Assembly (NCBI RefSeq): GCF_018390735.1
Contig: NZ_JAHBCL010000009.1
Location: 1-64,000 of the forward strand
Length of the DNA: 64,000 bases
Direction of reading: 5' to 3'
DNA from: Fusibacter paucivorans
GTDB lineage: Bacteria > Bacillota > Clostridia > Peptostreptococcales > Acidaminobacteraceae
A program made the translations under genes and the position numbers. How positions within the stretch are numbered: position 1 is the first letter of the stretch; every line of letters begins with the position of its first letter. The notes under the pieces are model-generated. The model ran no database searches and was not told where the DNA came from. It was given only the letters and a program-made list of their open reading frames with translations. Shown one piece after another: positions 35,403-44,793 of this stretch.

Positions 35403-36036
35403 GAATTTCAGCCGGCGTATCCGCGAAGTACACACCGCCTGCATCTTCAAGCTGTTTACGATCGCGAAACCCCCACGTTACGAGAACACATGGTAAATTA
35501 GCGCGTTTTGCCGTCTCCAAATCCACCTCGGAATCGCCAATATACACAGCGCGCTCCCGATCGGCATCCAATGCTTGTATCGCCAGAAAAACCGAATCGG
35601 GATCCGGCTTCTTTCGATAAGCAGCCTGTTGACCAATGGCGACATCAATCATCGTTTCGAAATAAGCTTCATAAAGCGGCTTCACGGCTTCTTGATGCTT
35701 ATTGGACACAATGGCCATTTTGTACCCATCCGCTTTTAACTTTTCCAACAGCTCGGCAATACCGGGATAAAGAACCGTTTTGTTTTGACAATTGTGATCA
35801 TAATGCGCTTTATAAACAGACAGAACCTTTTGAACAACCGCATCATCAACACCATTGCCGATGCTTCGACGAATCAGCTGTTCTGCACCATTCCCGACAA
35901 ACGTCCTAATCTCCTCCAAGGTTCGTACGGGAAATCCCTCTGCTGACAGTGCCGCATTGACGCTGTCTGCTAAATCCTCTAACGTATCCAAAAGCGTACC
36001 ATCAAGGTCAAAGATTACCGTATTGATCCAACTCAT
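35371..36036 (-). CDS. HAD hydrolase, phosphoglycolate phosphatase-like
   Basis: A 221-residue phosphatase with the four HAD motifs: DLDGTLLDT (nucleophile Asp), SNK, a Lys in RKKPDP, and GDSEVDLETAKRA. The alpha-helical cap between the first two motifs makes it a Gph/PpaX-type enzyme, but substrate cannot be assigned. The start MSWINTV has GAGGAG seven bases ahead. Its 3' end overlaps the LysR gene tail to tail by 32 bases. Confidence 0.88.
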   Translation of the reverse strand: MSWINTVIFDLDGTLLDTLEDLADSVNAALSAEGFPVRTLEEIRTFVGNGAEQLIRRSIGNGVDDAVVQKVLSVYKAHYDHNCQNKTVLYPGIAELLEKLKADGYKMAIVSNKHQEAVKPLYEAYFETMIDVAIGQQAAYRKKPDPDSVFLAIQALDADRERAVYIGDSEVDLETAKRANLPCVLVTWGFRDRKQLEDAGGVYFADTPAEILSFLNQYQPE

Positions 36037-36144
36037 TTCAATCTCCTCATTTTTAATAAACATCGCCGCTTAGACGTTGTTTCGTATGCTTGTTATTGGA
36101 ATATTCTTCTTTCCGCGAGTTTATCACTTCATCTGCTGACAGCA

Positions 36145-36993
36145 CTATTTAATAAAGTCCTTAAGTGCCGTTAAATGGCGATTAAAATCATTCTCCCCTT
36201 GCTGATAAAGCGCTTTTAGCTTTTCAACATCTTTTTCAAGACGATCTACTTTTACCAGTTCCTCCGGTCGAATGACGTAGACAGTTCCCTCTGCGGACAT
36301 GCGTTCAATGAGCGCCAGCGTTTGATTATAACGTTCATGACGCTGCATCATGGCATCAACCAACTTAGGATAATGACGGTATTTCGCCTTGATCAAGTTT
36401 CGAAACGCCTGCGGCTTCTTTCGATAAGCTGCATCACGCGTCAATACAACCACATGTTTTTGGTTGCCGTCTCTTATGGATTTTTCCAGCGGAATTGGAT
36501 CTGAAACCCCACCATCCAACAGCATTTTCCCTTGGACATCAACCATTGGCGCAATCATCGGCAGTGACGATGAGGCCTTGAGAATATCAAATCCCTGTTT
36601 AAAATCCTCTTTTTCAAAATAGACCGGCATCCCGGTTTGACAGTCCGTCGTCCCTACGATAAAACGACAATCTGCCGCTTCAAATGCCTGATAGTCAAAA
36701 GACACGTGCTGATTCGGAATTTCGTCAAAGATAAAATGCATTCCAAAGTATGATTTTTCTCTTAAAAGATTTCTAAGGCTCATATACCGCCAATCGTTGA
36801 CATAAGCCGTATTGACAATAAAATTCCTTCCCTTTTGCTTTGCAATATATGATACGGCATTGCATGCGCCGGCCGAAACGCCGATCACATATGGAAACAT
36901 CATTTGCTGTGCCAGCAAGCCATCCAGTACACCACATGTGTACAGCCCGCGCATACCGCCGCCTTCCAGTACCAGTCCAACATCGCTTCGCAT
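36145..36993 (-). CDS. Patatin-like phospholipase (YjjU/RssA type)
   Basis: A 282-residue lipid acyl hydrolase. It shows the oxyanion loop GGGMRG (about 12-17), the nucleophile elbow GVSAG and the catalytic Asp in LDGGVSDP, so the Ser-Asp dyad is complete. A C-terminal helical region of about 90 residues follows, as in YjjU-like proteins. GGGAGG lies before the ATG at 36993. It appears cytosolic and monocistronic. Confidence 0.87.
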   Translation of the reverse strand: MRSDVGLVLEGGGMRGLYTCGVLDGLLAQQMMFPYVIGVSAGACNAVSYIAKQKGRNFIVNTAYVNDWRYMSLRNLLREKSYFGMHFIFDEIPNQHVSFDYQAFEAADCRFIVGTTDCQTGMPVYFEKEDFKQGFDILKASSSLPMIAPMVDVQGKMLLDGGVSDPIPLEKSIRDGNQKHVVVLTRDAAYRKKPQAFRNLIKAKYRHYPKLVDAMMQRHERYNQTLALIERMSAEGTVYVIRPEELVKVDRLEKDVEKLKALYQQGENDFNRHLTALKDFIK

Positions 36994-37087
36994 GATGTCA
37001 CCTCCCAGATGTAAATGTACTAACTGATTAAAAAAATTAATGCGATTGCTGCTCAAAAATTTGTTGTTAAAAGGTTGGTCTATTGTT

Positions 37088-38140
37088 TTATTTTTCCGTT
37101 AAAGTACCAATGATTTCAGGCTCTGCAAACAATGCCGTCGCCCCGCCGGTATGTAAAAATACCACATTTGAACCCGGTTCGATCTTACCGCTTTCCACAT
37201 AGTCAATCAATCCCGAGAACGCCTTTCCTGAATAGACAGGATCTGTTAAGATGCCTTCTGCTCGTGCTAGTCGACGAATGGCTTCATTGCCCATTTCACT
37301 TGGTTTTTCATAACCGGGTGCATAATAATGATCATCTACAAAAATCGCATTTTCAGGCACTGCGTGGTCAATCCCTATATGTTCAAGTGCCATCGTCGCA
37401 AGCGATGCAACCGTTTTGCAGTAATCATCATTTTTAACCCCGACGGCGATACCGATAATTTTAGTTTCTTCCCCTAAGTAATGATTGGCACCGCTTAATC
37501 CCGCCAGCGTCCCGCCAGTGCCGGATGCCAAAAAGATATAGTCCATGTTCTGACCAATGGCACGCATTTGCTGCTGTATCTCCAAATACCCGCCGATGTA
37601 AGCACTGCTACCGACCGGTGTTGCCCCACCTGTTGGAATAACATAAGCTTTTCTGCCTTCTGATTCGAGTTCCGCCACTTTTTCTGCAGCAGCAACCCGC
37701 GAACGCTCAACGCCAATTGACATATCCTCGCCATTGGAAGGTTCTATATGAAGCTCAGCACCAAATATTTTATCCAGTAATAAATTGGCGCGCATCTCAG
37801 GCGAATCGTTTTCGACGAGATCCACTAAGTATAAGATCGGATGCAGACCGCAAATACGTGCAGCCGTCGCCGTTTGCATCGCATGGTTGGACTGCGTTGC
37901 ACCAAAGGTGATCACCGTATCACACCCCTTCATCACCGCGTCACCCATTAAATATTCCAGTTTTCGAATTTTATTGCCGCCAAATGTATTGGCACCCGTA
38001 AAATCGTCGCGTTTTATATAAATGTTTACGCCGAGACTATTCGATAACTTATCCAGTCGATACAGCGGCGTTGGGAAAAAACCGAGCGGCTGATGAGGTT
38101 GTGCCGTTAATTTTTGATAAAGCAGTTCATTTTTTTTCAT
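37088..38140 (-). CDS. D-cysteine desulfhydrase / ACC deaminase family PLP enzyme
   Basis: A 350-residue fold-type II PLP enzyme that breaks down D-cysteine to pyruvate, ammonia and sulfide, or a related D-amino acid. Markers are the Schiff-base lysine in FGGNKIRKLEYL, the phosphate-binding loop SGTGGTLAG and GATQSNHAMQTA. The choice between D-cysteine desulfhydrase and ACC deaminase needs active-site comparison. ATG 38140 follows GGAGG by six bases. It is divergent from a 2-hydroxyacid dehydrogenase. Confidence 0.83.
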   Translation of the reverse strand: MKKNELLYQKLTAQPHQPLGFFPTPLYRLDKLSNSLGVNIYIKRDDFTGANTFGGNKIRKLEYLMGDAVMKGCDTVITFGATQSNHAMQTATAARICGLHPILYLVDLVENDSPEMRANLLLDKIFGAELHIEPSNGEDMSIGVERSRVAAAEKVAELESEGRKAYVIPTGGATPVGSSAYIGGYLEIQQQMRAIGQNMDYIFLASGTGGTLAGLSGANHYLGEETKIIGIAVGVKNDDYCKTVASLATMALEHIGIDHAVPENAIFVDDHYYAPGYEKPSEMGNEAIRRLARAEGILTDPVYSGKAFSGLIDYVESGKIEPGSNVVFLHTGGATALFAEPEIIGTLTEK

Positions 38141-38450
38141 CATTATCCTCCAATTGTGCACAGCAGTATTTTGCCACTTGGCGTTATTTTCTATCATGCC
38201 ATGTGATTCTGCCGCACTTATTAGTGCATTATCCGTGTTCTTAAATTATATCGCTTTAAGGGTTCACCTTCAATGCAAAGTGCGATACTATATTAAACAT
38301 AATTAGGCATAAATATTAACGCCGCAACAACCAGCATCCCATTCTTGATAACAGCGCTGTCACAAGCAGCAATCACAAAGCTTAAAAACACCTGAAGCCA
38401 TCGCTTTGATTACGCACGTTGACGACTCACTCATTATACAAGGAGGCTAT
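38141..38450. other. Divergent intergenic region
   Basis: This 310-base gap must hold the promoters of both flanking genes, but no convincing hexamer pair was found. A small inverted repeat CTTAAA-N9-TTTAAG lies near 38240. AAGGAGG at 38438-38446 is the ribosome site of the dehydrogenase gene. Confidence 0.35.
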
Positions 38451-39440
38451 ATGAAAGTTCTCATCATTGGCAATGAAGCCCGTTATCGGCAGTATATGCC
38501 GCATGCAGACTATCTCCCCGCATTCGATATCGTATACCAGCCGCGTGATGCATCCCTCACGGATCTCTTAGCTGCGGGAAGCGATGCAGATGCCATTGCC
38601 GTCGATCCCACTGTACAGCTCCCTGAAGGCCTCATTAACAAGATGCCTCACTTAAAAATAATTCAATCAGAAGGCGTCGGTTATAATGGCATTGACATCG
38701 ACACCGCCCATGATCGCGGTATCTACGTCTGTAATCAAAAAGGTGCCAATGCCCCAGCCGTCGCAGAGCAGACAATCCTGCTCATGCTTGCTTTGCTTAG
38801 GCAGTTCGTTCTTGGAGACCGTACCGTTCGAAACGGCGGTCAGCTCGCGATGAAAGAACGCCTCATGATTGAAGGAATCAGAGAAATGGCTGACTGCCGC
38901 GTTGGGTATATCGGTTTTGGCGATATTGCAAAAGCAACGACCGATCGCCTTAAGCCCTTTGGCTGCCAGCAATTTTATCACACGCCAAACCGCAAGGCGT
39001 CAGCCGTTGAAAAGCAATATGCTGTCGCCTATCTCACGCAAGATCAACTGATTGCAACCTGTGATTTTGTCGTGATACTCTGTCCGCTTAACGAATCGAC
39101 ACGTGGTATGGTCAACGCTTCTTTTTTGAGCAAAATGAAACCTGATGCATTTCTCATTAATACAGCCAGAGGGGAAATCGTTGATAATCAGGCCCTTTAC
39201 GATGCCATTTTTTCAGAAACAATCGCCGGCGCCGGCCTGGATACAATTTCACCAATCCCCGTCCCCAAAGACCACATCCTTTTTAAACTGCCGTCGCCTT
39301 ATGCCGATCGGCTCATTGTCTCGCCGCATATCGGCGGTGTTACCATGCGCTTTTTTCAAGACGCGCATCAGCGTAATTGGCTCAATATTTATAAAGCTTT
39401 GAACGGTGAAATGCCTGACAATATCGTCAATGGTCTTTAG
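38451..39440 (+). CDS. D-isomer-specific 2-hydroxyacid dehydrogenase
   Basis: A 329-residue NAD(P)-dependent oxidoreductase that interconverts 2-keto acids and D-2-hydroxy acids, with a divergent fingerprint GYIGFGDIAKAT. The catalytic Arg (NTARGEIVD), Glu and His (SPHIGG) are present. ATG 38451 is four bases behind AAGGAGG; 15 upstream residues of the longer frame are rejected. The exact substrate is unknown. It ends at a strong terminator. Confidence 0.88.
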   Translation: MKVLIIGNEARYRQYMPHADYLPAFDIVYQPRDASLTDLLAAGSDADAIAVDPTVQLPEGLINKMPHLKIIQSEGVGYNGIDIDTAHDRGIYVCNQKGANAPAVAEQTILLMLALLRQFVLGDRTVRNGGQLAMKERLMIEGIREMADCRVGYIGFGDIAKATTDRLKPFGCQQFYHTPNRKASAVEKQYAVAYLTQDQLIATCDFVVILCPLNESTRGMVNASFLSKMKPDAFLINTARGEIVDNQALYDAIFSETIAGAGLDTISPIPVPKDHILFKLPSPYADRLIVSPHIGGVTMRFFQDAHQRNWLNIYKALNGEMPDNIVNGL

Positions 39441-39470
39441 TTTTCTAAAACCGCAAAACTGTATCACAAT

Positions 39471-39545
39471 AAAAAAAACCGCTGTAAAGTCGCTACTGTG
39501 AAACGAGAACACTTAAACGTTTTCACACCCTTACAGCGGTTTTTA
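39471..39545. terminator. Large bidirectional terminator hairpin
   Basis: Outer arms AAAACCGCTGTAA (39475-39487) and TTACAGCGGTTTT (39531-39543/4), inner arms GTGAAACG and CGTTTTCAC, flanked by A- and T-runs; shared by the dehydrogenase and the convergent DUF5320 gene. Confidence 0.88.
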
Positions 39546-39555
39546 AATGAGGAAA

Positions 39556-39750
39556 TTACATATCGCCTGTCGCTTTGTCTTGTCCGGCACCACGCCAGCC
39601 TTTGCCCATACCCATGCCTCTGCCGCCGCATCTTCTGCCGCGTCCAGAGCCACCTCGGGAAAATTGTCGACTGTCACTATTGCAGCTGCCCATTCCCTTT
39701 CCGGTCATCGGTCCTTCACCATTTGGTCCTGTTCCATCTCTTCTTGGCAT
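39556..39750 (-). CDS. DUF5320 small Gly/Arg-rich protein
   Basis: A 64-residue protein of the DUF5320 family, found in anaerobes often beside NifX/NifB-type or Mrp-type genes. It starts PRRDGTGPNGEGPMTGKGMG, a typical family beginning, and is rich in Gly, Arg and Met with two Cys. Function is unknown; a metal-related role is suggested by family neighbourhoods. GGAGG precedes the ATG. Its promoter shares an operator-like element with mrp 18 kb away. Confidence 0.85.
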   Translation of the reverse strand: MPRRDGTGPNGEGPMTGKGMGSCNSDSRQFSRGGSGRGRRCGGRGMGMGKGWRGAGQDKATGDM

Positions 39751-39768
39751 ATCATCACCTCCGTTTCG

Positions 39769-39815
39769 GTCATATGCTCTAAATAAAGTATAAGGCCTTT
39801 ATGGGCATATGTCAA
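39769..39815 (-). promoter_or_regulatory. Promoter with two CATATG operator-like sites before DUF5320
   Basis: On the minus strand TTGACA (39815-39810), spacer 17, TATACT (39792-39787). One site GACATATGCCC (39813-39803) overlaps the -35 box and a second GAGCATATGACC (39780-39769) lies just after the -10 box, as in the mrp promoter. Confidence 0.8.
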
Positions 39816-39836
39816 TAACTTTTTTAAAAAAATTCC

Positions 39837-39886
39837 TTGTATCTTTTAACGGTTTATGTTATTCTAAAATTAGACCACATGGTCTA
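39837..39886 (+). promoter_or_regulatory. Promoter and TetR-type operator
   Basis: TTGTAT (39837-39842), 17 bases, TATTCT (39860-39865), followed by the palindrome TAGACC-ACAT-GGTCTA (39871-39886) at the expected start of transcription. It precedes an operon whose second gene encodes a TetR protein, the likely binder. Confidence 0.65.
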
Positions 39887-39906
39887 TTCTGAAAAGGAGG
39901 CTTTTC

Positions 39907-40479
39907 ATGTTGAAAAAAAATAAGTGGACCCTGCTCTTCACCTTTTTATCAATTGCGTTTATCATCGCTATGGCGCTATCGGATTCTCTGTTCGTCTGGG
40001 CTTTTGAACGACATCACAATGTACTCAGTTGGTATATTCGGCCGCTTTTTATGATGCCGTTTTGCTTCTTCGCCTATCGCCGAAATGGTGCCGGCATTGC
40101 CGTAACCATTTTTTTGCTGCTCACCAGTATGTTCTGGTTTCCAAAACCTGAGACGACTTCAGAAACAGTAGCCGCTTTTCTGGCTATGGAACAGCAATAC
40201 CTTACCGCTCATTGGTCCCTTTCGAAAATAGCCGTCAGCATGCTGGTACCGATTACCATGTCTGCCCTCGCCTATGCATTCTGGCAGCGCAGCCTCAAAA
40301 TAGGTCTGGTCATCGTTGTGCTCATCGCCTTCCTAAAAATTTTATGGAGTGTTGTCGAAGGCGGCAATTCCGGCTTATCCATCCTTGTCCCCGCATTGCT
40401 TGGCCTTGGCATCTGCATCATCGCCATACTAATTTTCATAAAGTTTCAGCGCCGTAACGACGATAAGGCGACACATTGA
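39907..40479 (+). CDS. Integral membrane protein of unknown function
   Basis: A 190-residue protein with five or six hydrophobic helices (about 8-28, 42-57, 62-78, 105-125, 132-150, 158-180) and a basic C-terminal tail. I do not recognise its family. AAAAGGAGG lies before the ATG. It is the first gene of a two-gene unit with a TetR regulator, an arrangement in which the membrane protein is often the regulated transporter or resistance factor. Confidence 0.75.
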   Translation: MLKKNKWTLLFTFLSIAFIIAMALSDSLFVWAFERHHNVLSWYIRPLFMMPFCFFAYRRNGAGIAVTIFLLLTSMFWFPKPETTSETVAAFLAMEQQYLTAHWSLSKIAVSMLVPITMSALAYAFWQRSLKIGLVIVVLIAFLKILWSVVEGGNSGLSILVPALLGLGICIIAILIFIKFQRRNDDKATH

Positions 40480-40553
40480 TTCTAACCGCTTATCATGATA
40501 TAATTTGATATTTCATAGACAAGATGATAAAACAGATCAAACGGGAGATTGCC

Positions 40554-41171
40554 ATGGCAGCAAAATCATTTACAAAACGCGAACAGCTTATCGCAGCAGC
40601 ACTTGCCGAATTTTCAACAACGGATTATGAAAGTGCTTCACTCAATCAAATTATTAAAACATCCGGCATTAGCAAAGGTGTCTTCTACTATCATTTTGAA
40701 AACAAAGAAGCACTCTATCTCGCACTGCTCGATGAAGCCAATCGCCAAAAATGGACATTTATCAATGCCCAAACCGAAAACAACGCTCCCATTTATGAAA
40801 ATTTGGACCTCTTTGACCGATTTCTCTATCAAGCCAAAATGGGGATTGCTTTCGCCAATGAACATCCACAGTATCACTTGCTCTCTGTAAGGCTGACAAA
40901 AGAAAAGGGCAATCCCATCTACGAACGCGCCATTCACCATATCGGATCAGACGGCAACGCTGCACTCACCAAGCTCATTAACGAGGCCATTGCGCACGGC
41001 GAATTGCGTCCCGATTTTGACGAAGCGTTTATTCATCGATTGATTACCCATCTATTTCAAAGTTTTTATGATATTTTTGAAGCAGAACACACCAATGTGC
41101 TCCAAATACAATTAGAACACTATGTCGACTTTATGCGCAACGGCCTTTCTTCTCATTCATCCGGCTCATGA
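40554..41171 (+). CDS. TetR/AcrR family transcriptional regulator
   Basis: A 205-residue repressor with a typical TetR helix-turn-helix (residues 8-55; SLNQIIKTSGISKGVFYYHF). The start MAAKSF is six bases behind GGGAG. It follows the membrane protein gene after 74 bases and its stop overlaps the convergent EAL gene by 19 bases. The palindrome at 39871-39886 is the probable operator. Confidence 0.9.
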   Translation: MAAKSFTKREQLIAAALAEFSTTDYESASLNQIIKTSGISKGVFYYHFENKEALYLALLDEANRQKWTFINAQTENNAPIYENLDLFDRFLYQAKMGIAFANEHPQYHLLSVRLTKEKGNPIYERAIHHIGSDGNAALTKLINEAIAHGELRPDFDEAFIHRLITHLFQSFYDIFEAEHTNVLQIQLEHYVDFMRNGLSSHSSGS

Positions 41172-43900
41172 TGATTATTCGCAAACAATGTATCCAGCAA
41201 CACCGGCTTCGACATATAATAGCCTTGATACAGCTCCGCCTCAGCACCTTTAACAAAACGGTACTGCAATTCTGTCTCGACACCTTCCACGACAATGCGA
41301 ATGCCAATTTCTTTTCCCATACGAATAATGGCTTTGATAATCTTGCCGTCATCGGTTTCCGGATAGTCTTTGATAAATAGCCTGTCAATCTTAAGCTCAT
41401 CCGCATTGATTTCTTTTAAATAGGCCAGTGAAGAATAGCCGGATCCAAAATCGTCAATGGCTATTTCTATGCCCGCCAAATGCAGCTGCTCAATAATCAT
41501 GTTGGCAACGGCAATATTATCCATCAATGTCGTTTCAATAATTTCAAAACAGAATTGATAATTTTGGAGTTCTGCATTTCGAATCATCTCAATCAGTTCC
41601 ATCATGATCACGCTGTTGGTAAACTCAATACTGGACAAGTTAATTGAAATTCTCAAAGGTTCTCCATCAGACCGCCTCGGATTAAGACGTTCCAAATCAT
41701 CAATCACTTTTTCGAGTACGCGCTTCCCAAGTCTCAAAATTTCTTTCGTATCTTCTAAAAGCGGTACAAACTTATTTGGCGATACGATGCCGAGCTCAGA
41801 ACTCTGCCATCTGACGAGCGCCTCGACACCTTCTATTTCATTGGTCTCAAAATTTACCTGCGGCTGATAAAGAACATAGTACTCATCTTCATCAAAAGCG
41901 TGCAGCAGGGCTTTTCGGATACTCATATCTTCTTTAACATAATTGTATATCTGATCCGTATAGACCAGATAATTGCTGCGTTTCAGCTTAAGCAACGCTT
42001 CCAGCGCAATTAGTGCATTGCCGACAATCGTGCCGCCACGCGCATCATTATCGCCTCTGCACGCGACACCGGCGTGAAACTTGACACTGAAGCTACTGAG
42101 ATTCATATCAAACAGCACTTTTCTTAAAAGCTGTTCCATCCGCTGTATTATTTCTGTGATGTGCTCTTCCGTATCCTTTTCAGAATCCGAGACTTCTGAC
42201 GCCAGAACCATGAGGTTTGAATGTGGGATAATAAATGTGTTTTCCGGCATCATGGCATTGAGTATCGTACTGCTCTTTCGGACAAAATTGCCTTGTATCG
42301 ACTGATTGGCCTCAAGCATCGCTCCCAGCCGATCTTTTACTTGAAGTGCAACAACCATGTATTTTGCACTTCCTTCAAACCGCTCGTCAAGATAGCTTCC
42401 CACGCGTTCAATTTCGTCATCTGTTATAAAAGAACTCGTAATATCCTTGTCGGCTGCTGACAGCTGTAGATTTGAGTTTAGCTTAGGATTGGCATAGATC
42501 CCAATATAATATCGAATTTCATTATGACGGTTTCGCACGGCTTTAATCAGTAAGTGCTTGCGTATCATATGCCCGCGCTTTGTCCGATTCCAGACGTTGC
42601 CGTCCCACAGATCCGTTTCCTCATCCTTCGAAAATGTGATGCGATTATCGCTAAAGAATTGCCGAATGGGTTTTCCAAGTATTTCAGCCAATGTGAAACC
42701 GAATATCTCTTCAAAAATACTGTTGCAATATTGAATCGTCAGCTTTTCATCTAAAATCACAATGCCGTCATGAGAATTATTGGAAATATATGCGGATACC
42801 AACAGCATCATGTTTTGCTGATTTTTCGTATTAAATAGAACCGCAAGGCTAAAGGTAAGAATAAAAACCAGAAGATCCAATGCTAAAAGAACCGTGTAAA
42901 AATGATTCAAGAACAGATTTTCATTTTCAAGCGCTTTTTGTATGTCGAGCGCCGTCATTAGATACCATGTATTTTCCGGAAAATCAAAAACATAGTGTTC
43001 TTCACTAAAAATAGGCAGTTCTTCATACATATAGAGGACATCATCCTCTACCCATGAAACGGTTTCTGCCTGTGAAGTTTGCTTGCGGTTTTCTATTGAT
43101 GTCAAGATGGATTCGACACTAAATCCAAGTGTTGTTTGATACAAATCACTCATCCGTTCCAGGTTTTCACCTATAAACGACCAGTAGTTATTAGAATCCG
43201 CAAGACCAATATCAAACTGTTCTAAGTTAAGTTCTTTGTACTTGCCAATAATAGAAAAAAAACGATCGCCGTCAAAATTAAGCACCAAGATCCCCGCCTC
43301 ATTGCCAAAACCGTCATAGACCTTTCTGGCAAATCGAATGGTCGGTTCATACGGCACGACAATAACACCGTTTTCAATATTGAGGTCAAAATCCGAAATG
43401 TACATTTCGCCTTCTCTCAAATCAAGCGCACTCTGATAGTAATAGCGATCCGCTTTATTTTGAAGGTCTTTCGGCGAGACGCGCTCCACTACTTCGTCCG
43501 CTTTCCTTCGGTTAACGCGCACCAATTCGTTGCCATCCATGTCTAGAATCCGTATTTGCGATAAACCATTTCGTCCGCCCGCATACCGATAGAACATATT
43601 CTCAAGTTCGTCGCGCGCCAGCTCAGATCGATCGGTGTCCAGATAATTCATCATCGAATACGATGTCTTTAACAAGCCCATGTCATCATATACCGTTTGA
43701 AAACTCTCTTTCATAAAGAGTTCACTGACTTTAAGCGCTGTATTTTGTTGATGGTTGTATTTAGCCATCATCTCACGATATGCGATATTATGAATGTATA
43801 TAATTGCTGCATTTGCGATAAATGTCATCACGAGCGCCATTATGAGTATCATCCATTTAGAACGCTGTGAAAGCCCGTTTGATTTGTAAAAACTCTTCAT
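41153..43900 (-). CDS. Membrane Cache-PAS-(degenerate GGDEF)-EAL phosphodiesterase
   Basis: A 915-residue cyclic di-GMP phosphodiesterase. A helix at 17-38 and one near 332-355 enclose an external Cache-like sensor; 370-470 is PAS; 495-650 has the shape of GGDEF but the active site reads IPHSN at 559-563, so cyclase activity is lost. Residues 665-905 form EAL with E694-A-L, N753, E787, DDFGSGYSS (816-824), K837 and E872, all needed for hydrolysis of cyclic di-GMP. The degenerate domain may bind GTP as an allosteric sensor. It is monocistronic. Confidence 0.9.
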   Translation of the reverse strand: MKSFYKSNGLSQRSKWMILIMALVMTFIANAAIIYIHNIAYREMMAKYNHQQNTALKVSELFMKESFQTVYDDMGLLKTSYSMMNYLDTDRSELARDELENMFYRYAGGRNGLSQIRILDMDGNELVRVNRRKADEVVERVSPKDLQNKADRYYYQSALDLREGEMYISDFDLNIENGVIVVPYEPTIRFARKVYDGFGNEAGILVLNFDGDRFFSIIGKYKELNLEQFDIGLADSNNYWSFIGENLERMSDLYQTTLGFSVESILTSIENRKQTSQAETVSWVEDDVLYMYEELPIFSEEHYVFDFPENTWYLMTALDIQKALENENLFLNHFYTVLLALDLLVFILTFSLAVLFNTKNQQNMMLLVSAYISNNSHDGIVILDEKLTIQYCNSIFEEIFGFTLAEILGKPIRQFFSDNRITFSKDEETDLWDGNVWNRTKRGHMIRKHLLIKAVRNRHNEIRYYIGIYANPKLNSNLQLSAADKDITSSFITDDEIERVGSYLDERFEGSAKYMVVALQVKDRLGAMLEANQSIQGNFVRKSSTILNAMMPENTFIIPHSNLMVLASEVSDSEKDTEEHITEIIQRMEQLLRKVLFDMNLSSFSVKFHAGVACRGDNDARGGTIVGNALIALEALLKLKRSNYLVYTDQIYNYVKEDMSIRKALLHAFDEDEYYVLYQPQVNFETNEIEGVEALVRWQSSELGIVSPNKFVPLLEDTKEILRLGKRVLEKVIDDLERLNPRRSDGEPLRISINLSSIEFTNSVIMMELIEMIRNAELQNYQFCFEIIETTLMDNIAVANMIIEQLHLAGIEIAIDDFGSGYSSLAYLKEINADELKIDRLFIKDYPETDDGKIIKAIIRMGKEIGIRIVVEGVETELQYRFVKGAEAELYQGYYMSKPVLLDTLFANNHHEPDE

Positions 43901-43956
43901 AAGTTGCCTTTCTCAATATGTATTCGTCCCAGCTTGTCAGCCTCTTGGTCAGTAGA

Positions 43957-43985
43957 CAGATTTAAAGGACTAACAACTAAATCTG
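43957..43985. promoter_or_regulatory. Inverted repeat upstream of the EAL gene
   Basis: Perfect arms CAGATTTA (43957-43964) and TAAATCTG (43978-43985), 57-85 bases before the EAL start. Possible operator or leader hairpin. Nothing else but the VOC gene terminator is seen in the 43901-44282 gap. Confidence 0.4.
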
Positions 43986-44226
43986 TTGACGTTAATCATA
44001 TGATGCGCCTATATTTGCTTTTATACCTTTTAGGGCGATTTTTACGCATTTTTCTATCCGTTGTCATCAACAAAATAAGGTCTAAAAACAATATCCCTGA
44101 CTAAAATCTCAAGTGACTTTTCTGCCTTCTTTTGATTTCGAACCCTCGATTCGCATAGACATCAAAAACTGGATGCCGCTTCGTTAATGAAATATTAATC
44201 ATGAAGGTAATTACCTCAATGAATAG

Positions 44227-44262
44227 AAAACGCTTACCTCTTCATGTGAGATAAGCGTTTTT
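44227..44262 (-). terminator. Terminator of the VOC protein gene
   Basis: AAAACGCTTA (44227-44236) pairs with TAAGCGTTTT (44252-44261) with added CTC/GAG, then T on the minus strand. Confidence 0.85.
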
Positions 44263-44282
44263 GATCAACAGCAGCAATCCGT

Positions 44283-44654
44283 TTATGATTGCTGCTCAAT
44301 TAACTGAACTCTTAAGCCATCCGGATCATTTGCAAAGATAAACTTAAGCGCCGGCATCGGCGAATAAACAGTCTCATCAAACGCATCACCCCGTTCGCGC
44401 AGCCGCGCCATTGTATCTGCTAACGAATCACAGGTAAAACCAATCGAAATAAACGGCATGTGTTCAATCGCTTCTTCTCCATGATGACACATAAGCTCCA
44501 ATTCCGTTTTACTTTCACCATCTGTTAAAAAAGCGATCGTCACGCCATCTGTCGGTGAAAAGCGTCGTTCCAGTGTTAACCCGGCAATTTCTGTGTAAAA
44601 GGCCAATGACTTCTCTAAATCTTTAACCGTAATCGTCGTCCACGCATACCCCAT
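44283..44654 (-). CDS. VOC family (glyoxalase/dioxygenase fold) protein
   Basis: A 123-residue protein with two beta-alpha-beta-beta-beta units of the vicinal oxygen chelate fold (TTITVKDLEKSLAFY, FANDPDGLRVQLIEQ). Metal ligands seem to be few, with one Glu near the end, so it may be a lactoylglutathione-lyase relative or a binding protein. MGYAWTT is chosen as start because GAAGGAGG lies eight bases ahead. Confidence 0.82.
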   Translation of the reverse strand: MGYAWTTITVKDLEKSLAFYTEIAGLTLERRFSPTDGVTIAFLTDGESKTELELMCHHGEEAIEHMPFISIGFTCDSLADTMARLRERGDAFDETVYSPMPALKFIFANDPDGLRVQLIEQQS

Positions 44655-44793
44655 AAATCCAGCCTCCTTCATGATGTTTTCTAATTTTTTAAGATCAATT
44701 GATGATTCTCTACCCTTCTATTTTATCACGCCTGCAAAAGGATGAATATTCACATTTGAAATTGAAACTTCATGCAAAATAATCAATATTTAT

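Noticed and set aside
43904-44104. 66-codon plus-strand frame upstream of the EAL gene
   Set aside because: No ribosome site, no family match, and it spans an inverted repeat likely to be regulatory.
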